From positions 1-15,442 of the forward strand of contig DFXX01000058.1 in assembly GCA_002381765.1 (NCBI GenBank): 15,442 nucleotides of DNA, written 5' to 3'. Below are positions 6,863-14,319 of this stretch, piece after piece (position 1 is the first letter of the stretch; each line of letters opens with the position of its first letter). Under the pieces are notes generated by a model, which was not told the origin of the DNA, searched no databases, and was given only the letters and a program-made list of their open reading frames with translations. The translations under genes were made by a program, and so were the position numbers. The stretch comes from Bacteriovoracaceae bacterium UBA4097 (GTDB taxonomy: Bacteria; Bdellovibrionota; Bacteriovoracia; Bacteriovoracales; Bacteriovoracaceae).

Positions 6863-8902
6863 ATGAGTCAAAATAAACTGCAGTCAGAAAAATCTTTATA
6901 CCTGAAGCAACATGCTGAAAATCCTATCCATTGGTGGCCTTATGGGGAGCAACCCCTTAATAAGGCTAGAGAGCTAAACAAGCTCATATTATTGTCCATT
7001 GGCTACTCTTCGTGTCATTGGTGTCATGTTATGGCCCACGAGTCTTTTGAAGACGAGGCCACAGCCCAATTCCTGAATGATAACTTTATATCTATTAAAG
7101 TAGATCGTGAGGAGTACCCGGATCTCGATCAGTATTTTCAATCGGCGATAACTCTTATGACTGGAAGAGGAGGATGGCCTTTGAATGTTCTTCTGACTCC
7201 AGATGGGAAGCCTTTTTTTGGGGGAACTTATTTCCCGAAAGAGAGTCGAGAAAATGCTCCAGGCTTCTTAGATATGCTTAAGCACTTTCAAAAAGAGTTC
7301 ACCAATAATCCGGCACCTCTTTTAGAGAATGCTGAAAAACTAACCGAAGAACTTAAAAAACCTATCAAGTTAGAAAAGAAGATAGAATTTAACGGTCACT
7401 TCCCTCCACCTTCGGCCATCATGAATGCTCTTAAAAATTATGCAGATGAAAACAATGGTGGCTATGGCAAAGCTCCTAAGTTTCCTCACTTTTCTTTTTA
7501 TGAGTGGGCCTGTGAACAGATTCTCGAAGGAATGATTCCTCAGGAACAAGGACAGCATATTGTGTCCAGTATTGAGCATATGCTAATGGGTGGAATGTAT
7601 GATCATGTGAAAGGCGGAATTCATCGCTATTCCACCGATGACCGCTTCTTAGTGCCCCACTTTGAGAAGATGCTTTATGATCAGGCGGGTCTTCTTAAGG
7701 TTCTGACTAAGCTATGCCAATTTTATCCGTCTCCCTTGGTCTTTGATGCTATTCTTCAGACCTTGGATTATCTAAAAACTGAGATGGTGGCCGATGAGGG
7801 CTATTTCTTCAGCGCTCAGGATGCTGATTCAGAAGGAACTGAAGGGCTTTACTTCACTTTCTCCAAAGAAGAATTCGAAGCCAGCTTTGAAGACGCTCCT
7901 ACTGAGCAGAAAGCCAAAATGGATTTTTATCTTGAGGCTTTTAACATTTCCGAGAAAGGCAATTTTGAGCATGGACTCAATGTCATTTCTCTCAATCCAA
8001 AACTCAAAGAGCAGTACTACTCTCCCGAGGCCTGGCAAGAGATCAGGGATATCAGAAGACGTCTTCTAGAGCAAAGAAAACTCAGAATGCCTCCTGCTAC
8101 AGATCGAAAAGGCATCGCAGGGTGGAATTATCTTTTATTATCTGCTCTGTCCGATGTGGTTCAGTACTGCCCGGTAGATATCATTCAAAACCAAGCCTTT
8201 ACTCTTATTCAGCAAACCATTGAAGGCACTAATAAGGAATTCATTGGACTAGAAGAAGGTACAGGCAGACACATCTTAAGACATGTGAACACCCTGGTTA
8301 AGCAGTCTCTTTATCTAGAGGATTATGTTAACTTCTGTGATGCTCAACTTCGTCTGTATGAAGTAACCAGTAATGAAGTCTTTAAGAAAAATGCTCTCGA
8401 ATCTCTGGATTTCATGATTAAGAATTTCATTAAAGAGGGAGAGCTTTACGCAACGCTAGTTAATGCTAGTACCCCTGGCTTTGATAACCTCAGAGTGCCA
8501 CTCTATGATCAATCTTATCGATCATCGGCAATGGTATTTGTCCATCTTCTCTTCAGATGCAGCGTCTTTAATCCAGAATTCTCACCGAAGAGAGTTTTGG
8601 GAGAGAAATTTAATGATCTTTCCCAATTTATACTAACCAATCCATTAGGCCATGGTGAAGGTCTACGTGCTCTTGTTTATCCAGAGGAAATTTTCAGAAA
8701 AGTCGAAGTGCCTCGCTCATGGATTGAGAAGCCAGAGTTCCAACAAATGAGAAGTCACTTCTTCTCTCGCTTCGTACTGGATTATCATTCGCGCGATGAA
8801 GAAAGTTATCAGATTTGCACTAAGGACGCTTGTGAAGTTAGCGGCAAAGGCATTGAGAACTTCCAAGGGGTCTTTCAAGTGAAGGAGCAGGATAATGCTT
8901 AA
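6863..8902 (+). CDS. DUF255 / YyaL-type thioredoxin-domain protein
   Basis: The 679 residues match the widespread YyaL/SPATA20 family: an N-terminal thioredoxin-like domain joined to a six-hairpin glycosidase-like alpha-toroid. The family hallmarks are all present: NPIHWWPYGE at 20-29, LSIGYSSCHWCHVMAHESFED with a CxxC at Cys51 and Cys54, KVDREEYPDLD at 79-89, and GRGGWPLNVLLTPDGKPFFGGTYFP at 101-125. Later blocks such as GGIHRYSTD, PHFEKMLYDQA and FFSAQDADSEG are also family signatures. The biochemical role of the family is not established; a redox or carbohydrate-linked function has been proposed. There is no signal peptide, so it should be cytoplasmic. GAGG lies 4 nt before the ATG. Its last 8 nt overlap the next gene. 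Confidence 0.93.
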   Translation: MSQNKLQSEKSLYLKQHAENPIHWWPYGEQPLNKARELNKLILLSIGYSSCHWCHVMAHESFEDEATAQFLNDNFISIKVDREEYPDLDQYFQSAITLMTGRGGWPLNVLLTPDGKPFFGGTYFPKESRENAPGFLDMLKHFQKEFTNNPAPLLENAEKLTEELKKPIKLEKKIEFNGHFPPPSAIMNALKNYADENNGGYGKAPKFPHFSFYEWACEQILEGMIPQEQGQHIVSSIEHMLMGGMYDHVKGGIHRYSTDDRFLVPHFEKMLYDQAGLLKVLTKLCQFYPSPLVFDAILQTLDYLKTEMVADEGYFFSAQDADSEGTEGLYFTFSKEEFEASFEDAPTEQKAKMDFYLEAFNISEKGNFEHGLNVISLNPKLKEQYYSPEAWQEIRDIRRRLLEQRKLRMPPATDRKGIAGWNYLLLSALSDVVQYCPVDIIQNQAFTLIQQTIEGTNKEFIGLEEGTGRHILRHVNTLVKQSLYLEDYVNFCDAQLRLYEVTSNEVFKKNALESLDFMIKNFIKEGELYATLVNASTPGFDNLRVPLYDQSYRSSAMVFVHLLFRCSVFNPEFSPKRVLGEKFNDLSQFILTNPLGHGEGLRALVYPEEIFRKVEVPRSWIEKPEFQQMRSHFFSRFVLDYHSRDEESYQICTKDACEVSGKGIENFQGVFQVKEQDNA

Positions 8903-9818
8903 GGGTCTTAAGATTATCGATCTTACTCACCGGCTTCCGGGCCCATTGGCCGGAAAAATTCTTTCTGATATGGGAGCAGAAGTTATTAAGATCGAAGATG
9001 CAAAACATAAGGATCCCTTTCTTTCAGGAATGTTTTCAGAGTTCGATAGAAGCTTTGAGAACTGGTATGAAGAGCTGAATAAAAAGAAGAGAATTTTACG
9101 ACTAGATTTTAAGGCCCCAGATATTAAGCAGCTCATTCAGCAAGAATTGAAAGGAGCTGGAGGGGTGATGCTCTCCCTTTCTCCCAAATTAAAACTTAAT
9201 TTGGGGCTCGATGAAGTGAGCTTAAGAAGCTTAAATTTACCTTTAGGTGTGGTAGAACTTGAGGCTTCTTCTACTCATAATAAGGCCATGCATGATCTTA
9301 ATGCACTAGCATTGAGTGGATTTCTCTCTCTTCATATTGCGGACGCGACAACAAATATTGTAGCTCCTCCCTTTATGCCGGTGGCGGGCATTGCTTTTGG
9401 GCAACAAGTCGCTACGCAAATTCTCGCCAATATCATTGCAGCGAGAAGCCAGAACAGTTTAGTTAATTCAGTCAGTTATCTGCATGATACAACCGTAAGT
9501 ATTTTTCATCCCTTCTGGTCTAAGGAACTACAGGACCAGAAGAAGTCAAAATTCCTCCATAACGGTGCCTATCCATGCTATTCTTTATACCGATTAAAAG
9601 ACGGGCATTATGTGGCCGTTGCAGCTGTCGAAGAAAAGTTCTGGTCTGAGTTGATAGAGGTCTTTAAGATACCCCTGCCTCTAGAAAGAAGATTTGAAAC
9701 AGGGCCCAAAGGCTTCAACTCAGTTTCAGAGGTGTTTGCCAAACTGACGGTAAACGAGATAGAAAATAAAACAAAAGATAGAGAAATGTGTATATCAATA
9801 GTCAGGAAAATTAACTGA
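8895..9818 (+). CDS. shortened CaiB/BaiF (class III CoA-transferase / acyl-CoA racemase) homologue
   Basis: The N-terminus (LKGLKIIDLTHRLPGPLAGKILSDMGAEVIKIE in pattern, residues 3-34) is the class III CoA-transferase signature. The HDLNALALSGFLSL block at 133-146 and YPCYSLYRLKDGHYVAVAAVE at 226-246 resemble alpha-methylacyl-CoA racemases. Two things are odd. At 307 residues it lacks roughly the last 50 of the usual 360-400. Also, the Asp expected in the LADFAGG-type motif is replaced: the matching stretch reads VAGIAFG (163-169), putting Gly165 where the catalytic Asp normally sits, while His133 is kept. It may therefore be a non-catalytic relative, or my hand alignment may be shifted. AAGGAG lies 7 nt before the ATG, and the gene overlaps DUF255 by 8 nt. 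No acyl-CoA pathway genes are nearby. Confidence 0.8.
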   Translation: MLKGLKIIDLTHRLPGPLAGKILSDMGAEVIKIEDAKHKDPFLSGMFSEFDRSFENWYEELNKKKRILRLDFKAPDIKQLIQQELKGAGGVMLSLSPKLKLNLGLDEVSLRSLNLPLGVVELEASSTHNKAMHDLNALALSGFLSLHIADATTNIVAPPFMPVAGIAFGQQVATQILANIIAARSQNSLVNSVSYLHDTTVSIFHPFWSKELQDQKKSKFLHNGAYPCYSLYRLKDGHYVAVAAVEEKFWSELIEVFKIPLPLERRFETGPKGFNSVSEVFAKLTVNEIENKTKDREMCISIVRKIN

Positions 9819-9837
9819 CTTAAACTTGGAGAAAGGT

Positions 9838-10314
9838 ATGAAAAGAGTAATTGGCTTCCACTACACCCTGACAGATAAAGCTGGAACCGTTTTGGATTCT
9901 TCTGTTGGTGATGAGCCTCTTTACTTCCTTGAGAACAGTCAGCAAATTATTCCTGGCCTTGAGAAAGTAATTTCCCTTATGAATGTTGGAGATAAGAGAA
10001 AAGTTGAAGTTAAGGCCGCTGATGCTTACGGCGATATCAATCCTGAACTAGTTGTTAAAGTTAAGAAGACTCAGTTTCCACCGGATGCTGATCTTCAAGT
10101 TGGTGATCAGTTTCAAGTAAACAATGATGCTCACTCACCAGTTTTCACGATTATGGCAGTTGAAACAGATGAAGTTACTGTTGATGGTAATCATCCAATG
10201 GCCGGAAAAGATCTTTTCTTTGATGTTGAAATCGTGGGCCAGCGCCCAGCGACTGAAGAAGAAATGAGCCACGGTCATGCTCATGGATCTCATGGTCACG
10301 ACGGACATCACTAG
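9838..10314 (+). CDS. slyD: SlyD-type FKBP peptidyl-prolyl cis-trans isomerase
   Basis: SlyD is a cytoplasmic prolyl isomerase and chaperone that also binds nickel. The 158 residues show the split FKBP domain (1-69 and about 118-135, with PLYFLENSQQIIPGLE and HPMAGKDLFFDVEI) interrupted by the insert-in-flap chaperone domain (about 70-117). A His-rich tail at 145-158 has seven His in fourteen residues and is the likely metal site. I chose the ATG at 9838 with GGAG 6 nt upstream; the in-frame TTG at 9826 would put the start within that ribosome site. It follows the CaiB-like gene by 19 nt and is the last gene of the operon. The neighbours do not point to a nickel enzyme. Confidence 0.92.
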   Translation: MKRVIGFHYTLTDKAGTVLDSSVGDEPLYFLENSQQIIPGLEKVISLMNVGDKRKVEVKAADAYGDINPELVVKVKKTQFPPDADLQVGDQFQVNNDAHSPVFTIMAVETDEVTVDGNHPMAGKDLFFDVEIVGQRPATEEEMSHGHAHGSHGHDGHH

Positions 10315-10317
10315 AAT

Positions 10318-11274
10318 CTAAGTTAAGCTTACAATCCCTTCCGTTTCTTTCACAAGGCGGAAGGGTTCTTCCTTAATCAGCAAAAACCCATCCAGATCCA
10401 CGTAATCCACCATACCTGTAAACAGCATGCCGTAAGAAATCCCGATAGTGGTCTCGATCATACACCCCATCATGACTTCCAGATTATGTCGCTTGGCCTC
10501 ATGAATAAGCTCTCTGGCCTTAATCAAGGATCCAGTCTTCATGAGTTTTATATTTACGGCATGAAACTGCCCGGACAATTCAGAAAAGTCTCCCACATCC
10601 TCAATGGATTCATCGGCCAGTAGTTTGTAAGGAGAGATCTTTTTTAGTTCACGATATTCAGCATGCATATGAGATGGAAACGGCTGCTCGATCAACTCGA
10701 TGTTCATGCCTTGAATTTTTTCCTGAAAACGCAGGTACTCATCCAGGTCACTCCAGCCTTCATTCGCATCAACTCTTAATTTTACCTGGGTTCTCTTGTG
10801 AATTTCCTGAAGCATGTCAAAAGCTGACTCAGCATTGACCTTAATCTTCAAAGACTTAAAACGATCAAGTGGTTTTAAATATTCGGCTATTTCTCCAATC
10901 GGCATGATCGGCATGGAATAGGAAGTTATTTGTGGCCGAGAATCCTTGAGATTTAAGTAGGAACTGAGGTTTTTACCTTTCTTTGCAGCACCATAAGCAA
11001 GCAGAACTGACTCAAGCCCGAACCTCAGGGAATGGAACATCTTAGAATCGAGTGTATTTAAATCAAAAGAGTTTTTCTTATTCCATTCAGCAAACTGCGT
11101 TTCAATTGATTCTGGAGTTTCACCATAACGAATATTAGGAGCGATCTCAGAACGAAAGTGCCCATGATCGGTTTCAAAGTGAACAATGAAATTTTCTTTA
11201 AAGGTGGTTTGATTGCGGGATAACTTCCAGTTCACTTTGAGATCCAGGTGAATCTTCTCAAGCCAGAGTTTCAT
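10318..11274 (-). CDS. L-Ala-D/L-Glu dipeptide epimerase (enolase superfamily)
   Basis: The 318 residues carry the muconate-lactonizing subgroup active site of the enolase superfamily: KxK at 143-145, metal ligands Asp169 (RVDANEGW), Glu196 (IELIEQP) and Asp221 (LLADES), and the opposite catalytic Lys243 (VNIKLMKTG). The ET-IGIS stretch at 274-280 and the DLDG motif at 293-296 fit the dipeptide epimerases YcjG/YkfB, where a DxD pair holds the dipeptide amino group. The likely role is to convert murein-derived L-Ala-D-Glu to L-Ala-L-Glu in the cytoplasm for peptidase breakdown. The ATG overlaps the stop of the upstream amidase gene as ATGA. The 3' end is only 3 nt from convergent slyD and contains slyD's likely terminator. 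The subgroup is firm; exact dipeptide specificity is inferred. Confidence 0.88.
   Translation of the reverse strand: MKLWLEKIHLDLKVNWKLSRNQTTFKENFIVHFETDHGHFRSEIAPNIRYGETPESIETQFAEWNKKNSFDLNTLDSKMFHSLRFGLESVLLAYGAAKKGKNLSSYLNLKDSRPQITSYSMPIMPIGEIAEYLKPLDRFKSLKIKVNAESAFDMLQEIHKRTQVKLRVDANEGWSDLDEYLRFQEKIQGMNIELIEQPFPSHMHAEYRELKKISPYKLLADESIEDVGDFSELSGQFHAVNIKLMKTGSLIKARELIHEAKRHNLEVMMGCMIETTIGISYGMLFTGMVDYVDLDGFLLIKEEPFRLVKETEGIVSLT
10336..10374 (+). terminator. intrinsic terminator for the slyD operon, inside the epimerase coding sequence
   Basis: A perfect 8-bp inverted repeat (CCCTTCCG at 10336-10343 and CGGAAGGG at 10358-10365) with a 14-nt loop is followed by the T-rich stretch TTCTTCCTT on the plus strand. 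It lies 22 nt after the slyD stop. On the opposite strand the same bases encode the last part of the epimerase. Confidence 0.6.
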
Positions 11275-11879
11275 AGCTCTCCGATAAACTCAAAGAGTTC
11301 TGAGCGATAGTAGTCCGATGGCGAATTTCCCCACTCTCCATCTGGAACCTTGCCTTCAAAGTACTTCTCCCACTCCTGACGATTCTCATAGTAGTGCATG
11401 CGCTTGATTGGCATCTCCATCTGTAAAAACTTGCTCAAAAGTTTAGTGATAAATTCAGAGCAGTAATAAAGCTCCTCACCGTTCTCATCCACATTGTCCC
11501 AGAGATATCTTTTATCGAACTTCTTACCTTTAAAAAAAGTAAACTCATTCCATAATTCAGAAGAATGGTGCTTGAACTTTCTAGCAGCTTCCTGGTCCTT
11601 AATTCGCATTACGGCCAATCTCTGCCCTCTTTCCGTCTTAACCGCAAACTGACTTAAGGGTATAGCATGGACCTCCCCAATGGATTCCGCAATTAAGAGA
11701 GGATTCACAGAGATGACTAGTCCCATATGGGAATAAATAGTCTTCTCCTCAGCTTCAATAAGGTTACAGGTCCAGCAGTTTAAGGGCTGCAGAAGCAGAT
11801 CCCCAACCCGCAGGGTCACTTGCCCCAGGGCCGCACAGGAGAATGAGAGACAGAAAACGAGGAAAACCATTGATTTCAT
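11271..11879 (-). CDS. exported YiiX-like permuted papain-fold amidase (peptidase C92 type)
   Basis: From the chosen ATG the protein has 202 residues with a signal peptide (M1-G19, KSMVFLVFCLSFSCAALG, likely cut after ALG). The mature part follows the YiiX/NlpC-P60 permuted layout: VGDLLLQ just after the cleavage site, YSHMGLVI with the catalytic His51, and YYCSEFITK with the catalytic Cys140 and following Glu142. G-KFDKRYLW before the Cys block is also typical. Such enzymes cut amide or ester bonds; a murein peptide substrate is plausible but not shown. The frame is open upstream to an ATG at 11975, adding 32 residues before the signal peptide; I rejected that extension because the signal sequence would then be internal. 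No strong ribosome site is seen before either ATG. It is coupled by ATGA to the dipeptide epimerase. Confidence 0.8.
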   Translation of the reverse strand: MKSMVFLVFCLSFSCAALGQVTLRVGDLLLQPLNCWTCNLIEAEEKTIYSHMGLVISVNPLLIAESIGEVHAIPLSQFAVKTERGQRLAVMRIKDQEAARKFKHHSSELWNEFTFFKGKKFDKRYLWDNVDENGEELYYCSEFITKLLSKFLQMEMPIKRMHYYENRQEWEKYFEGKVPDGEWGNSPSDYYRSELFEFIGEL

Positions 11880-12028
11880 ATAGCCAACTTTTAAAGCCAG
11901 ATCATAGTACTTTGATAAATGACTGAAAATCAGTTTTTTTGCCCTATAAATACCCAAAATATCAAGGACTTGCATTAAACAACCGATACCTCAATACAAG
12001 CACTTTTAATCACCCTGCCTCTAGTAGG

Positions 12029-12044
12029 GCTATAATTAGCTATA
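12029..12044 (+). promoter_or_regulatory. promoter -10 and repeated GCTATA upstream of the 751-aa gene
   Basis: A perfect TATAAT at 12031-12036 lies 28 nt before the ATG, leaving a leader of about 20 nt with GAGGA 4 nt before the start. No good -35 is visible 16-18 nt upstream. The hexamer GCTATA occurs twice exactly 10 bp apart (12029 and 12039), and CCCT/AGGG form a dyad at 12013-12029 over the -35 zone. A weak -35 with a dyad could mean an activator-dependent promoter; this is inference. Confidence 0.45.
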
Positions 12045-12063
12045 GAGATAATCTGAGGACCTT

Positions 12064-14319
12064 ATGAAAAGATTTTTTGGGATACTTAACCTGATTCTTT
12101 GCTTTGAGCTTACGGTGGGCCCCCTCGTCCCACAGGCGAGTCTCCTCTTCTCTCAAAATGCAATGGCCGCAGATTGTCCTAATGGCTTTCATATGGATTC
12201 ACAACTCAATCGCTGCCTCACCAGTGAGGACAGTGCCAAGGTTATGCAGGCAGTGAAAAACTGTGAACCAGAAGATACTGCTTGTTACAAAAAAAATGCT
12301 GAAGATACACTGAAGTCCAAGGAAGACTCAGGGGAAATTGCGAAGAGTAAAAAAAGCATGAGTCCCTTTCTTTCAACTGTGATGAATGCAGCTGCGGTTG
12401 CCGTGCCGGTGACCATCGGTGTTCACGCCATGAAGGATTTAAAGAGCAAGTGCCAATCTTTCTCTTATTGGACAATGGTAGCGGGAGCAGCTGCACTTTT
12501 TGTAGGTGATAATCTTGCAAACTTTCTTCATGATAGAAGACTCAAAGAAATTGAAAAGGATTGGAAGAAGGTAGTTAAGTCAGGAGCAGCTAAAGAGACC
12601 GACGTAGATCAGAAGAAAGTAAATGCCACAGAAGCTCAAAGCCAGGCCTTTGAGATGCTTGCTCGAAGTGAAGAATCGCTGGCCAAAGCCGCTAAGATGA
12701 AATCCATGTTTTATGGAGTAGCTACTGCTGCTTTTGCGGCGTCTGCAACGGCTGCTGTACTCGAAATGATAGCAGAAACTAATCCCACTTCAAAAGTTGC
12801 CACTGTTTGCCCCTCCCAAGTTTTAGAAAAACCCGAAGTAGACCCGACTAAATCTATCGATGGAGAACCGGGAGCAAGAGGTACAGCTTCCAACTGGGAT
12901 TATGAAATCATTCAGAAAAAGAATCTCTTCAATATTTTGCAAGCTAAAGACTTTGCGGCTTTTTATGTTTTATCTAAAGATCCTTCCCTTTCAAATTCTT
13001 CTCCTTCAGTCGAAGAATACAACCATTTCAAAGAAGCAGGCGAAAGCCTTGAAAAAGAATCTCCCGAGCTTTTACCTTTTCTAAAACAAATGTCCATCAT
13101 TGCTCTTAATAACTTAAATCCTCTACCTTCGGCGATGGCTAAAGATAAAGATAAAGATAAATCCAAAGAAGGTAATGGCGTTCTCATGAACACCGCGGTT
13201 ACGGGAGCAGCCGCACTTGCCGCCTATAAGTTTGGCAAAAAATTATCAGAAACCCTGGTTCAACCAAAAGGTAGGGCCATCACCAGTGGTATATTTGGCG
13301 CATGGTCTCTCGTCATGTTCAATCATACTCGCTCTCAGGCAAAGGCATCTACTAACCGAGCCTCGGCACTAAGAGGAATACGCGACGAATTTAAATCGGC
13401 TTCCGGTGCCATCAACATGTGTACACCGGCGGACCGAGGAAATGTAGCAAATCCTAATTGCTACTGCTATACACCTGAAGGTCAACGAAATCCGAATAGA
13501 ACGAACTCGCAAACTTGTCAGAAGCTTTGGACAGGAAAGTCGGTGGGTGCAGCTAACTACTATACCAGCACCAGTACTGAGAGCTCTGGCTGTATCGACA
13601 GTAATAATCAATATGATGCTACCTGCGCCTGTAGAAAATCTGCCACTGGTTGTATGAAGGTCAATACCTCAGGACTTGCTAACTTCAATCCGGGTTCATT
13701 CAAGATGCTAACCAGTGCTACCGCTCCTCTGGATCAAATAGGAGATGGAACTTTTGATACGGCCTCGGTAAATGGCGATGCTCTGATTAATCAGGCCATG
13801 AGACTTGCCAGTGTTGCGGATAAAGCTTCCAACGCCAAAGGCCTAGAAGCTTTTAAGGCCACCAAAGATAAAGCAGCCCTGGCACTCGAGAAAGATTTAG
13901 TGAAAGCTGCGGGTTCAGGGAATGCAAACCTTTTAGGAAGTAATAGTTCAGGCACTCCCCTCACTCCTGCCGAAGCCATCGCTGCACTCGAAAAAGAATT
14001 CAACAAAGATTCAACGTCTAACTCTATAAATACTGCTTCTAGTGGTCAATCTCTCGGGCAACCCAAGGCCCCAACTGAGCAACTTGATTTTGGCTTTACT
14101 CAAGATGATTTTGATTCAACCACAAGAAAGCAAAACGAAGTGGCAGAAGTCATGAAACAGGACCTTGACTATAGTGGAAGTGATATTAATCACGGTACAA
14201 GCGCCAGTATCTTCGAAGTCTTGAGTAATCGTTATCAAAGAAGTGGGATGAGAAGACTCTTTGATGAGGAAGGAAAAATTCAAGCAGACAAACCGGCGGA
14301 TAGTGATATTCTAGAGTAA
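12064..14319 (+). CDS. unrecognised exported 751-aa protein with hydrophobic segments and two Cys modules
   Basis: I do not recognise the family. A signal peptide covers about 1-35 (cut after AMA). The mature N-terminus has four Cys (38, 51, 67, 74) within CPNGFHMDSQLNRC and C-EPEDTAC. Hydrophobic Ala/Gly-rich segments lie at about 101-123, 134-155, 214-238, 373-391 and 405-420, each followed by charged helical stretches. Residues 360-368 are KDKDKDKSK from a hexanucleotide repeat. Residues 453-530 hold eight Cys in two modules, C-x12-CxC-x16-C and C-x10-CxC-x6-C, suggesting disulfides outside the cytoplasm. The C-terminal 200 residues are Ala/Ser/Lys-rich and probably helical or disordered. 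Its TAA overlaps the ATG of the M15 peptidase gene (TAATG), so the two are translationally coupled. An envelope-spanning or inner-membrane scaffold is possible; no function is supported by sequence. Confidence 0.85.
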   Translation: MKRFFGILNLILCFELTVGPLVPQASLLFSQNAMAADCPNGFHMDSQLNRCLTSEDSAKVMQAVKNCEPEDTACYKKNAEDTLKSKEDSGEIAKSKKSMSPFLSTVMNAAAVAVPVTIGVHAMKDLKSKCQSFSYWTMVAGAAALFVGDNLANFLHDRRLKEIEKDWKKVVKSGAAKETDVDQKKVNATEAQSQAFEMLARSEESLAKAAKMKSMFYGVATAAFAASATAAVLEMIAETNPTSKVATVCPSQVLEKPEVDPTKSIDGEPGARGTASNWDYEIIQKKNLFNILQAKDFAAFYVLSKDPSLSNSSPSVEEYNHFKEAGESLEKESPELLPFLKQMSIIALNNLNPLPSAMAKDKDKDKSKEGNGVLMNTAVTGAAALAAYKFGKKLSETLVQPKGRAITSGIFGAWSLVMFNHTRSQAKASTNRASALRGIRDEFKSASGAINMCTPADRGNVANPNCYCYTPEGQRNPNRTNSQTCQKLWTGKSVGAANYYTSTSTESSGCIDSNNQYDATCACRKSATGCMKVNTSGLANFNPGSFKMLTSATAPLDQIGDGTFDTASVNGDALINQAMRLASVADKASNAKGLEAFKATKDKAALALEKDLVKAAGSGNANLLGSNSSGTPLTPAEAIAALEKEFNKDSTSNSINTASSGQSLGQPKAPTEQLDFGFTQDDFDSTTRKQNEVAEVMKQDLDYSGSDINHGTSASIFEVLSNRYQRSGMRRLFDEEGKIQADKPADSDILE
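13141..13161 (+). repeat. in-frame hexanucleotide repeat (AAAGAT)
   Basis: Three and a half copies of AAAGAT lie in tandem inside the 751-aa gene and encode alternating Lys-Asp. Slippage would add or remove Lys-Asp pairs without shifting the frame. Confidence 0.8.

Noticed and set aside
9826..9837. TTG start giving slyD four extra residues
   Set aside because: The TTG overlaps the GGAG ribosome site that serves the ATG at 9838.
11880..11975. 32-residue N-terminal extension of the YiiX-like amidase
   Set aside because: It precedes a clear signal peptide that starts at the ATG at 11879, and would make the signal sequence internal.
13369..14006. Open minus-strand frames opposite the 751-aa gene, and similar antisense frames opposite pheT, pheS and hldA
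   Set aside because: They lack ribosome sites and recognisable protein features, and lie opposite well-supported genes.
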